Of a DNA stretch of 64,000 nt, positions 34,810 to 42,956 are shown piece by piece (the stretch's first letter is position 1; the number at the start of each line of letters is the position of its first letter). This stretch comes from JAAUUJ01 sp964392245 (GTDB lineage: Bacteria > Cyanobacteriota > Cyanobacteriia > Thermostichales > Thermostichaceae). The position numbers and the translations under genes were made by a program. Below the pieces are notes generated by a model. It was not told the DNA's origin and did not search any database. It saw nothing but the letters and a program-made list of their open reading frames with translations. The stretch is taken from the NCBI GenBank assembly GCA_964392245.1, contig CAYMOX010000017.1, positions 5,424 to 69,423 on the forward strand, in the 5' to 3' direction.

Positions 34810-35712
34810 TCAAAGGGCTGCATCCTGGGCTTGCATCTGTCTGAGTTCCAGTTGTCGGTAGCGGTTGATTAATCCTGGATAGTTGCTAGCAAACACCACC
34901 AGTCCGATTCCACCCGTTAAAAGTAAAGGATAGAAAACGCCATAGGGCTGTCCGATCACCACGGCATAGATGCCCACCAGCAGCAGCAGTCCCGACCCTG
35001 CCATCGTCAATTTCACCACCAGCAAGACGAGCGCGCGACTGCGTCCCAGTCCTGCCAGCGTTCCCACGAGTGCTCCCACACCTCCGATCCCTGCTCCCAG
35101 CAAGCCTCCGATCCAGCCCCCTTGCGGATCCGTCCACCAGGCGTTGGCGGAGTGATTGCTAATGTTGGACCAACCATTGTGCAGACTGAGGGGGCCGATC
35201 TCCACTACTCCCGGTCCGGGAAGCACCAGATCGACTTCCAGTTTTTCAGGCCGAATCTCAGCCATTTCTCCACCGCCCGTGGCATCAAAGGCCAGAACAA
35301 CGGGGCGCCAAGGTGAAGATCCTGTAATCGTTCTCCAGGGGCCTGACTTTGCTAACGTCCGACTGAAAAATGTTCCTTCGGGTAGATGACTGGAGAGTTC
35401 CAGGTAGGCCTCTCCTTCCACCCCCTCGTAGCGGATCAGGCCCTCCACACGCCATTGGGGCTGACTGAGTTGGGGATCTTCAATCTCCAGAAGGGGGAAA
35501 GTTTTGGCAGCTGGTCCTGCATGAGTCAGGCGCAGACTGGTGAAATTCTGTTCTGGTGAAGGCGGGATCAGTTCACCCTCCGGGATCTGCTCTAAAGTTT
35601 GCCGCTCGGTCCAGGGGTATTCCTGAACCAAAGTTGGGCTCTGGGCCACTGCAGGAGAATATCCTTGAGCAGCCAGGATCAGACCGATACTGACAATGAA
35701 GCAGCGGTTCAT
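34810..35712 (-). CDS. Exported membrane protein paired with a DUF2089-like regulator
   Basis: The 300-residue protein has a signal peptide (about 1-23, ending PAVAQS), a beta-rich extracytoplasmic region with a jelly-roll look (RVEGLIRYEGVEGEAYLELSSH) and then two to three membrane helices (about 195-285). Its ATG overlaps the regulator stop (ATGA), so it is translationally coupled. I do not recognise the family. A membrane partner that sets the regulator's activity, or the regulator's main target, is a fair inference. Confidence 0.65.
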   Translation of the reverse strand: MNRCFIVSIGLILAAQGYSPAVAQSPTLVQEYPWTERQTLEQIPEGELIPPSPEQNFTSLRLTHAGPAAKTFPLLEIEDPQLSQPQWRVEGLIRYEGVEGEAYLELSSHLPEGTFFSRTLAKSGPWRTITGSSPWRPVVLAFDATGGGEMAEIRPEKLEVDLVLPGPGVVEIGPLSLHNGWSNISNHSANAWWTDPQGGWIGGLLGAGIGGVGALVGTLAGLGRSRALVLLVVKLTMAGSGLLLLVGIYAVVIGQPYGVFYPLLLTGGIGLVVFASNYPGLINRYRQLELRQMQAQDAAL

Positions 35713-36026
35713 GATAGGGAGACTCCTTGTTTTTCCAGGTCTTCTCGATGAGCTGACAGTAAAGAGCGCAGGGTTTCCATATCCAGTCGCCCCTCGGCAT
35801 AGTGGAGGCGGAGGATCCGTTCAAACTCACTCATGGAACTCTGCTCCTCAATGATTTTGATCTTTTCAATTAGTCGATCCAGTCGCAGTCGCACCGTTGG
35901 GTAGGAAATGCCATAGGTGCGGGCGACCTCTTTCAAGGAACCTGAGCACAGAATGAAGTTGCGCACAAAGGCCAGATCCTCGGAACTGAGGTAGTCCGTC
36001 CAGAAACGCCGCGATGGGGAGGGCAT
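35709..36026 (-). CDS. DUF2089-like helix-turn-helix regulator
   Basis: The 105-residue protein has a sigma-70-region-4-like HTH: LCSGSLKEVARTYGISYPTVRLRLDRLIEKI (recognition helix near 41-56). A C-terminal helical part, ERILRLHYAEGRLDMETLRSLL, resembles the DUF2089 and short SHOCT-like tails. It starts at ATG 36026 and overlaps the membrane-protein gene by four bases. A strong promoter with an internal dyad lies directly upstream (36061-36088) and could be its own operator. Confidence 0.7.
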   Translation of the reverse strand: MPSPSRRFWTDYLSSEDLAFVRNFILCSGSLKEVARTYGISYPTVRLRLDRLIEKIKIIEEQSSMSEFERILRLHYAEGRLDMETLRSLLSAHREDLEKQGVSLS

Positions 36027-36060
36027 GGGCTCAACCTTAATTTAGTGAAGCCATACATTG

Positions 36061-36088
36061 ATCATAGTATTAACTATGTAAAAGTCAA
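36061..36088 (-). promoter_or_regulatory. Promoter with an internal dyad upstream of the DUF2089-like regulator
   Basis: On the minus strand a TTGACT -35 (36088-36083) and a TATGAT -10 (36066-36061) are spaced by 16 bases, near the sigma-70 optimum. The dyad CATAGT-N4-ACTATG (36063-36078) overlaps the spacer and the -10 box. It is placed to let a repressor block RNA polymerase, probably the regulator itself. The leader to the start codon would be about 28 bases. Confidence 0.62.
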
Positions 36089-36100
36089 GATTAATATTAT

Positions 36101-37114
36101 TTATATTTTGCTCTGCTGGCGCGTCTGCCGCAGGATCCACCAGGAGATCAGTTGTTGCTGCAGGGCATACCGTCGCTGTGGTTCCGTCTTCAGGACAAAG
36201 AAAACGTAGAACCCCAGGACCAGCAGACTGCAGATTAGAAACACCCCCTGGCAAAACTGCAAGATGTCGCTGAAGGACCACTGCAACTGAGCCATGAGCC
36301 ACTCCAGATCCAGTACAGACCAGATCCCCATCAATTCACTGGCGGGAGTGCCCGGAATGGTTCCCCACCACAGCCTGAGGTTTTGCCAGAATCCACAGGC
36401 AGCCAGGAGCAGAAAGGGATAGCGCCAGAAATCCCAGCGGAGATGATCCGGGAAGCGGTGATAAAAGTTGATCAGGATCAGGGTGCTGAGCAGCAGTTCC
36501 CCACACAATCCCCCCAGGCCCGCCCATACGGCAAAAACTGAGTCAGGGATGCCAAAGGTTAGGAGGCCCTGCAAACCAATCAAACCCACAGCCAACCCCA
36601 TGGACCAGCGCAGATTTTCGCGGCGGCTATGGAAGAAAAGGAAGGCCAGCAGTGCAAAAACAAAGGGATAGAGAAACAAGGAAGGCACAGGTGGGCTGGA
36701 TCCCATCAGCTCAGGAAGTAAAATCAGGCGGCTGCCCAGAAGCAGAATCCCCAACTCGCCCATGAAATGCATCCAGAAGAGAAACGGAAACTCCAAAAGA
36801 TGAATCAGCCCTGTGAATTGCAGAAGTCCGGCTAGGGTAAAGGCGCAGGGAAGAGCTAGGAGATTAATTTCAAACCGATCATAGGCAAATCGGGAGATGG
36901 ACTGGGGGACGATCTCCTGACCAGGGGCCGGAAAAGTTTTGCTCCATACCACCTGATGCTGAGCACGCAGGCCGTAAATCTTGACGGTGTGGAGGCAACG
37001 CAACTGCAGTTTCTGCAAAATGGTGTGGATCAACGCGGTGGTGATCAGGGCTCGAGGAGCCTGCTCGGCGTTGAGCCTAACTTTGAGCAATCCCTCCTGA
37101 TGCTGCGCCTGCAC
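36101..37114 (-). CDS. C-terminal membrane part of a J-domain protein, split by frameshift
   Basis: This frame holds the helical/alpha-beta module RALITTALIHTILQKLQL..VKIYGLRAQHQVVWSKTFP and then about seven hydrophobic helices (about residues 70-320). Upstream of its nominal GTG start the same frame stays open and reads DLAQAGDETAIATLINQELQRW, a linker that belongs after a J domain. The J domain itself is in another frame (37045-37506). One extra C in the seven-base run at 37248-37254 would fuse them into one 468-residue protein (1407 nt). It is best read as the second part of one gene, not an independent one. Confidence 0.6.
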   Translation of the reverse strand: MQAQHQEGLLKVRLNAEQAPRALITTALIHTILQKLQLRCLHTVKIYGLRAQHQVVWSKTFPAPGQEIVPQSISRFAYDRFEINLLALPCAFTLAGLLQFTGLIHLLEFPFLFWMHFMGELGILLLGSRLILLPELMGSSPPVPSLFLYPFVFALLAFLFFHSRRENLRWSMGLAVGLIGLQGLLTFGIPDSVFAVWAGLGGLCGELLLSTLILINFYHRFPDHLRWDFWRYPFLLLAACGFWQNLRLWWGTIPGTPASELMGIWSVLDLEWLMAQLQWSFSDILQFCQGVFLICSLLVLGFYVFFVLKTEPQRRYALQQQLISWWILRQTRQQSKI

Positions 37115-37506
37115 TCGCCAGTTCCATCTTTGCAGTTCCTGATTGATGAGGGTGGCAATGGCCGTCTCATCTCCTGCCTGGGCCAGATCTTGAAGGGTGG
37201 GGGAACGGCGCTGGCGAGATTGAGAATGGGTCTGGTGATGGGGTCGAGGGGGGGACGCCGCGAGGGGGTGGGTGGGGGTGGGGATACAGGTCGGTTGAGG
37301 TGCTGCTGCAGTCCTTCGTAGGCTTCGTTGATCTGTTTTAGCTTCTCTTCGGCCTTTTGTTTAAGCCGGGGTTTCTCTTCCGGATAGCGGTCCGGGTGCC
37401 AGACGAAAGCCAGATCTCGATAGGCCTCTTTGACCTCCGCAAGCGTTGCCCCGAGAGGCAGATCCAGGATCCGATACCATGCGGCAATATCTTGCTGCCC
37501 CCGCAT
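37045..37506 (-). CDS. N-terminal J domain of the same split protein
   Basis: The first 70 residues form a J domain: AWYRILDLPLGATLAEVKEAYRDLAFVWHPDRYP, with the HPD tripeptide that stimulates Hsp70 ATPase, and then AEEKLKQINEAYEGLQ. A Pro-rich linker follows. Past the C7 run the frame turns into a basic sequence (IRNCKDGTGECRRSIRR) with no family, the mark of an out-of-frame read. In related cyanobacterial J proteins a linker and further domains follow. The role would be to recruit DnaK to the membrane. Confidence 0.6.
   Translation of the reverse strand: MRGQQDIAAWYRILDLPLGATLAEVKEAYRDLAFVWHPDRYPEEKPRLKQKAEEKLKQINEAYEGLQQHLNRPVSPPPPTPSRRPPLDPITRPILNLASAVPPPFKIWPRQEMRRPLPPSSIRNCKDGTGECRRSIRRDCSKLGSTPSRLLEP
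37248..37254. repeat. Run of seven G (seven C in the J-domain mRNA) at a frameshift
   Basis: The homopolymer lies exactly where the J domain and the membrane part of the same protein lose phase. Eight C instead of seven in the coding strand would give one continuous 469-codon frame from 37506 to 36101. It may be a real mutation, a slippery site with mixed products, or a sequencing error. Confidence 0.6.
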
Positions 37507-37851
37507 CCCTCAGGTCCCCAGCCATCAGCTCCTCTAGGCTAGCAGGAATGATTCCGTTCTTTGCCCAGCACCGTAGCCAGGATCGATCCATTCAAGACAG
37601 AAATGTTTTCATGACTCTAACCCTTAACTCCGAATCATTGCGGATCGATTTCTATCTCTAGACTGAAACAGTTTGATACAAAAATCCCGCCCTATGGTCT
37701 CTGCCTTACAATGAGGATGGTGGGGCCTACCTGGTCAAGAAAATTTCCTGGATTCTTTCCCGGGAAGGTCTTCAGACTTTCTTGTGATTGTAAAAACAGA
37801 TCAAACATCAAGTCATTTTACCCTGAAACAGACGCGCAGTTGGAGGGGCTC

Positions 37852-40347
37852 ATGTTGCCTGCCAAAACTCTGGAAACGCCTCAATCTTCAGCACCTCAAT
37901 CTTCCCCATTGGTGCTCTGGTTTGAGGAGGTAGGAATTGCCGATATTGCTCAGGTCGGAGGCAAAAATGCTTCATTAGGGGAAATGATTCGCCATCTCGG
38001 GGCCAAAGGGATCCGCATTCCCTCCGGCTTTGCCACAACAGCAGCAGCATATCGATATTTTATTGAACAGGCAGGGTTACAGCCACGGCTAAGGCAGATC
38101 CTGATAGATCTGGATGTGAATAATGTTAAAGACCTGCGGGAACGGGGGGCAGCGGCGCGGGCTCTCATTCTGCAAACCCCTTTTCCTCTTGAAGTGGAGG
38201 AAGCCATTATCAGTCGTTACTGGCAGCTGTGTGAGCGCTATACCTCCTCTTCGTCAGAGCGATCCGATTTGCGAGAGGTGGATGTGGCGGTGCGCTCCAG
38301 TGCGACAGCCGAGGATCTGCCGGATGCTAGCTTTGCCGGACAACAGGAAACCTATCTGAATATTCATGGGGCCCAGGAGGTTCTGGCGGCCTGCCATAAA
38401 TGTTTTGCCTCTCTGTTTACAGACCGTGCCATTTCCTATCGAACCATCAAGGGCTTTGATCATTTTCAGGTGGCTCTGTCGGTGGGGGTGCAAAAAATGG
38501 TGCGCTCGGATCTGGCCAGCTCAGGGGTGATGTTTTCCATTGATACCGAAACCGGGTTTCGCAACGCTGTCTTGATCAATGCCGCCTATGGGCTGGGCGA
38601 AAACGTGGTGCAGGGGGCGGTCAATCCGGATGAATATTTTGTGTTTAAGCCCACGTTACTGCAGGGCTACGCCCCGATTTTAGAGAAGCGGCTGGGCAGT
38701 AAAGAGATCAAGATGATCTATGCCCTGGGGGGATCGAAGTCTACCGTGAATGTGCCCGTGCCGGTGCCCGATCGCCATCGTTTTGCCCTCAGCGATCCAG
38801 AGATCCTGCAGCTGGCGCGCTGGGCCTGTGTAATTGAAGATCACTATTCTCAGCTGCGAGATGGTTTCACTCCGATGGATATTGAGTGGGCTAAGGATGG
38901 GCTCACGGGAGAGTTATATGTGGTCCAGGCCCGCCCGGAAACGGTGCAGTCTCAGAAACAGGCAACACAGCTACGCACCTATCATTTGCAAGAGCAGGGA
39001 GTCATCCTCTGTCAGGGACGCGCGGTTGGGGAGATGATCGGTCAGGGACGTGCCTCTGTCATTCTGGATGTCCATGACATTCATCAGTTTCAGCCTGGGG
39101 AAGTTCTGGTCACTAACAAAACTGATCCCGATTGGGAACCGATCATGAAACAGGCGGCAGCCATTGTCACTAACCAGGGAGGGCGCACCTGCCATGCTGC
39201 CATTATTGCTCGTGAGCTGGGGATCCCGGCCATTGTGGGTTGTGGGGATGCCACGGCGCAGATCCCATTCGGTATGGACATCACCGTCTCCTGTGCTGAA
39301 GGAGAAGCAGGCAGGGTCTACCGTGGGTTACTGCCGTTTACGCTGACCGAAACCGAGCTGGAGTCCCTTCCCCGACCCCGCACTCAGATCCTGATGAATG
39401 TGGGCAATCCTGAGGAAGCCTTTGGTCTGGCGGCCATTCCCTGCGATGGCGTGGGGCTAGCCCGTCTGGAGTTCATCATCGCCAACCATATCAAGGTGCA
39501 CCCCCTGGCCCTGATCCACTTTGATCAGCTCACCGATGCAGCAGCCAGAGCCGAGATTGCCCAGCTAACGGCCATCTACGCTGATAAGCCTGCCTACTTT
39601 GTGGATCGTCTGGCTCAGGGGATCGGTATGATTGCGGCGGCCTTCTATCCCAAACCCGTGGTGGTGCGGCTTTCGGATTTCAAAAGCAATGAGTACGCCA
39701 ATCTGTTGGGGGGCAAGCAGTTTGAACCCGAGGAAGAAAACCCCATGATCGGCTGGCGAGGGGCATCCCGCTACTACGATCCCAACTATCGGGAGGGGTT
39801 TGCCCTGGAATGTCAAGCACTGAAGCGGGTTCGGGATCAGATGGGTCTGATCAACGTTATTCCCATGATTCCGTTTTGCCGTACCCCTGAGGAAGGGCGA
39901 CGGGTGCTGGCGGAAATGGCCGATCATGGCCTGCGTCGCGGTGAGAATGGCCTGCAGGTGTATGTCATGTGTGAGATCCCCAGCAACGTGATTCTGGCGG
40001 ATCAGTTCAGTCAGGTGTTTGACGGTTTCTCGATTGGCTCCAATGATCTGACCCAGCTGACGTTAGGACTGGATCGCGATTCAGCGCTGGTGGCCAATTT
40101 ATTTGATGAACGGAACCCCGGGGTGCTGCTGATGGTGCGGATGGTGATCGAGCAGGCTCACCGTCATGACCGCAAGATTGGGATCTGTGGACAGGCTCCC
40201 AGCGACTACCCCGAGTTTGCCCATTTCCTGGTGGAGCAGGGGATTGATTCCATCAGTTTAAATCCTGACTCCGTTCTAAAAACTCTGCTGCTGGTGGCCC
40301 AGGCCGAAGCTGAATCTCGCGGAGCCTCTGCGTCTGAAACTCATTGA
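37852..40347 (+). CDS. ppsA: Phosphoenolpyruvate synthase
   Basis: The 831-residue enzyme turns pyruvate plus ATP into phosphoenolpyruvate, AMP and phosphate. Motifs in order: the ATP-grasp region VGGKNASLGEMI (~39) and VAVRSSATAEDLPDASFAGQQE (~147); the phosphohistidine swivel TNQGGRTCHAAIIARELGIPA (~443, catalytic His); and the PEP/pyruvate barrel with VGLARLEF, ARSFYPKPVVVRLSDF-like and GSNDLTQLTLGLDRDS (~728). The start is ATG 37852, behind GGAG. A TTCCCGGGAA palindrome (37757-37766) lies in the 5' leader and might be a regulator site. A universal stress gene follows 24 bases downstream. Confidence 0.9.
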   Translation: MLPAKTLETPQSSAPQSSPLVLWFEEVGIADIAQVGGKNASLGEMIRHLGAKGIRIPSGFATTAAAYRYFIEQAGLQPRLRQILIDLDVNNVKDLRERGAAARALILQTPFPLEVEEAIISRYWQLCERYTSSSSERSDLREVDVAVRSSATAEDLPDASFAGQQETYLNIHGAQEVLAACHKCFASLFTDRAISYRTIKGFDHFQVALSVGVQKMVRSDLASSGVMFSIDTETGFRNAVLINAAYGLGENVVQGAVNPDEYFVFKPTLLQGYAPILEKRLGSKEIKMIYALGGSKSTVNVPVPVPDRHRFALSDPEILQLARWACVIEDHYSQLRDGFTPMDIEWAKDGLTGELYVVQARPETVQSQKQATQLRTYHLQEQGVILCQGRAVGEMIGQGRASVILDVHDIHQFQPGEVLVTNKTDPDWEPIMKQAAAIVTNQGGRTCHAAIIARELGIPAIVGCGDATAQIPFGMDITVSCAEGEAGRVYRGLLPFTLTETELESLPRPRTQILMNVGNPEEAFGLAAIPCDGVGLARLEFIIANHIKVHPLALIHFDQLTDAAARAEIAQLTAIYADKPAYFVDRLAQGIGMIAAAFYPKPVVVRLSDFKSNEYANLLGGKQFEPEEENPMIGWRGASRYYDPNYREGFALECQALKRVRDQMGLINVIPMIPFCRTPEEGRRVLAEMADHGLRRGENGLQVYVMCEIPSNVILADQFSQVFDGFSIGSNDLTQLTLGLDRDSALVANLFDERNPGVLLMVRMVIEQAHRHDRKIGICGQAPSDYPEFAHFLVEQGIDSISLNPDSVLKTLLLVAQAEAESRGASASETH

Positions 40348-40371
40348 AGGCAATACCTGAGGAGAAATACA

Positions 40372-40899
40372 ATGTTCAAAAAAATGCTGGTTGCATTAGA
40401 TACGTCTACCCCGAGTGAAGAGGTCTTCCTGACGGCATTGGACCTAGCCCAGGTGCATCAAGCGTCGTTGGTGTTGCTCCATGTCCTCTCCACACAAGAA
40501 GATGGTAGCCCCAATCTGGCGGATCTGAGTGGACTGGGCTATTACCCCATGGCAGATGAACAGATCCTGGAGGCCTATCAGGCGCGCTGGCAAGCCTACG
40601 AAAAACGAGGCTGGGATCAGCTGCAGTTCTGGGCAGAAAAGGCACTGGCGCTGGGAGTTGCTGTGGAAACCACCCAGACTCCGGGACAACCCGGCCCCTC
40701 CATTTGTCAGATTGCTCAGGAGACAGATGTGGATTTGATCCTGGTGGGACGACGCGGGCGTGCAGGGCTGACCGAATGGGTCTTGGGCAGTGTGAGCAAC
40801 TACGTCTTGCACCATGCTCCCTGTTCTGTGCTGGTGGTGCAGGGAGAAAAAGCAAGGGCCCGTGCAGCAGCGATGCAAGATTCTTCCTCCGCTGTCTAA
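40372..40899 (+). CDS. Universal stress protein
   Basis: The 175-residue protein has the UspA fold: KKMLVALDTSTPSEEV at the start and the ATP-binding motif VGRRGRAGLTEWVLGSVSNYVLHHAPCSVLVV near residues 123-155. Such proteins bind ATP or AMP and respond to starvation and stress. GAGGAGAAA precedes ATG 40372. It stands 24 bases after ppsA and is likely cotranscribed with it. Confidence 0.9.
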   Translation: MFKKMLVALDTSTPSEEVFLTALDLAQVHQASLVLLHVLSTQEDGSPNLADLSGLGYYPMADEQILEAYQARWQAYEKRGWDQLQFWAEKALALGVAVETTQTPGQPGPSICQIAQETDVDLILVGRRGRAGLTEWVLGSVSNYVLHHAPCSVLVVQGEKARARAAAMQDSSSAV

Positions 40900-41021
40900 G
40901 CCAGGGGAGAAGTTCGCAGGAGACGCTTCCCTTCGCGGCTCTTGAATCGGTTGTGGAGTGGGACAGGGGTTGGAAGCAAGGGCTCTAGGGGATTCGGATG
41001 GGATTGAGGGAGGGGAGTTTG

Positions 41022-41027
41022 TATAAT
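41022..41027 (+). promoter_or_regulatory. Consensus -10 box for psb28
   Basis: A perfect TATAAT lies 30 bases upstream of the psb28 start. No good -35 box is found 16-18 bases upstream, so activation or an extended -10 context would be needed. The short leader fits a single transcript start a few bases after it. Confidence 0.55.
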
Positions 41028-41057
41028 GGCAGGACTTTACGTCTATTGGCTGATTCC

Positions 41058-41372
41058 ATGACTGCTACCATTGAATTTACTCGGGGAATTACAGAAGTAC
41101 CCACGAATGTGAAGGTGTTGAAGTCAAAGTCTGGCAGTCGTTCTTCTGCGGTTTTTCGCTTTGAGGAGCTGAATACCGATGCCCAGAGCATTATCAGCAT
41201 GGTGATGAGTGACGAAGAGGGAGAGATCACCTGCCGTGAGTTACGGGCGAAGTTTGTGGATGGGCAGTTTAAAGCAATTGAAGTGATCTACGAAATGGAA
41301 AGCCCAGAACAGTGGGATCGGTTTATGCGCTTTATGGATCGCTTTTCCACTGCGAATGAAATGAGTATGTAG
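41058..41372 (+). CDS. psb28: Photosystem II assembly protein Psb28
   Basis: The 104-residue protein matches Psb28 throughout: IEFTRGITEVPTNVKVLKSKSG at the start and the C-terminal IYEMESPEQWDRFMRFMDRF. It binds the RC47/PSII assembly intermediate at the cytoplasmic face and protects the acceptor side. I start it at ATG 41058. Its 3' end overlaps the convergent recF gene by 41 bases. Confidence 0.92.
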   Translation: MTATIEFTRGITEVPTNVKVLKSKSGSRSSAVFRFEELNTDAQSIISMVMSDEEGEITCRELRAKFVDGQFKAIEVIYEMESPEQWDRFMRFMDRFSTANEMSM

Positions 41373-42594
41373 GAGGCAAGACCTCAGGTCCGATCGTTCC
41401 CTGCTGCACCCGTAGGATTTGGGCAGAACTGAGCCAGCGGGCATCAAAAGAACCCAGATGCGTGGTCGTCACCAGGGTTTGGACCCGATCCTGAATGGCA
41501 TCCAGCAGCTGATCCTGACGCCGGGGATCCAGCTCTGCCAGAACATCATCCAGCAGCAACAGTGGTGTTTCCCCCACCACCTGCTCGATCAGCTCCAACT
41601 CCGCCAGTTTCAGGGCCAGGACCAGTGTGCGTTGTTGCCCCTGGGAGCCGTAGGTGCGGGCTGGTTCATGATTGATCCGCATTTCCACATCATCCCGATG
41701 GGGACCGACCAGAGAACTGCCATAGGCCTGCTCAGCGGACACCTTACGTTCCAATTCCTGCTGGTACAGGGCCTGCACTTCTGCTGCATCCGCATGGGGA
41801 TCGGGCAGGTGCACCTGGGGCTGGTAGGTGAGTGTCAGGTGCTCGGTTCCTCCACTGATGGCCTGGTGCCATCTGGCTGCTAACGGTTCCAGCCGATCTA
41901 GAAGCCGGGCACGCCGCCGCATCAGTCGACTTCCGGCTCGGGCAAACTCTTCATTCCAGGCCGCCAGTTCAGACGCATGGGGATGGCTGGGCAGGACTGC
42001 GGGGGTGGGGAGCGATGGTGACTCTGTCGCTTTGAGAGAGCTGTAAACCTCTACCTTTTCGGCCAGGCGCTGCTGCTCCCGCCGATCCTTCAGGATGGTG
42101 TTGCGTTGCTTGAGGATGCGGCGGTACTGGGCCAGCAGATCAGCATAGACCGGTTCCAGTTGGATCAGGACCGCATCCAGCCAATCCCGTCTCTCTTCCG
42201 GTCCACCCCGAATCAACTGCATGTCCAGACTGGAAAAGAGCACTGCATTGATCTGTCCCAGAAACTCCACCTGCCGCCGGACATTCTGACCATCCACCTG
42301 CAGAGTGCGGCGACCATGGGTCCGCAGAATGGCTTGCAGTTGATGGCTAATTCCCAGACGTTCACTCAGGGCCAGGATCCCTGCCTGCTCATGGGGATGC
42401 TGAATCAGATCACTATCACAGCTGCAGCGGCGAGATTTCAGGCAGGCCAGCAGCTCCACCGCTTCCAGGACATTGGTTTTTCCCTGAGCATTATCTCCCA
42501 CCAGGATGGTTTTGGGGGTGCCAAACTGTAGAACCTGGTCGGTATAGTTGCGGAAATGATGCAGATGGAGGGAATGCAGAAACACAAGCGACAA
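41332..42594 (-). CDS. recF: DNA replication/repair protein RecF
   Basis: The protein of about 420 residues is an SMC-like ATPase that loads RecA at gapped DNA. Walker A GDNAQGKTN is at residues 33-41, the RecF signature LIRGGPEERRDWLD near 125, and the Walker B region LLLDDVLAELDPRRQ near 350. The start is unclear: TTG 42594, or GTG 42585, which gives MFLHSLHLHHFRNY, closer to other RecF proteins. Neither has a ribosome site. The last residues run into the psb28 3' end on the other strand. Confidence 0.92.
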   Translation of the reverse strand: MSLVFLHSLHLHHFRNYTDQVLQFGTPKTILVGDNAQGKTNVLEAVELLACLKSRRCSCDSDLIQHPHEQAGILALSERLGISHQLQAILRTHGRRTLQVDGQNVRRQVEFLGQINAVLFSSLDMQLIRGGPEERRDWLDAVLIQLEPVYADLLAQYRRILKQRNTILKDRREQQRLAEKVEVYSSLKATESPSLPTPAVLPSHPHASELAAWNEEFARAGSRLMRRRARLLDRLEPLAARWHQAISGGTEHLTLTYQPQVHLPDPHADAAEVQALYQQELERKVSAEQAYGSSLVGPHRDDVEMRINHEPARTYGSQGQQRTLVLALKLAELELIEQVVGETPLLLLDDVLAELDPRRQDQLLDAIQDRVQTLVTTTHLGSFDARWLSSAQILRVQQGTIGPEVLPPTYSFHSQWKSDP

Positions 42595-42956
42595 AGGAGA
42601 AAATCATGGTTCGGCAAGCTGTTTGCCGCGTTTACACAAGGATAAACCTTCAGCTGACGTTGGTCCCAGGATCCCCGCAAGTCTAGTCAGGTCATCAACA
42701 TGGGAACAGCCTCTAAAGATCCTCAGATTTCACTGCATCCAGTTTAGAAATTCTATCTTTCATAACCCAAGAATCTGAGGAGCAGGATCAAAGAAGAATC
42801 CCAATTCAGATCAGCTTTAATCCCAATCAGGCAAGGGATCAGATGTGACATGACTCAGGTGAAATGGTAAACTCCAGCTAAATGAAATCTAGATTTACCT
42901 GACTGCCAAGATCAGGACTCAGATCCATCCTCTCCCCTTCTGCAGAGATTCACCCT
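42595..42956. other. Intergenic region between recF and sbcC
   Basis: About 360 bases without a supportable gene. It must hold the divergent promoters of recF and sbcC. I see no strong hairpin, repeat or regulator site in it. Confidence 0.4.

Noticed and set aside
37757..37766. TTCCCGGGAA palindrome before ppsA as a defined regulator site
   Set aside because: A single ten-base palindrome is not enough to name a regulator; noted only in the ppsA entry.
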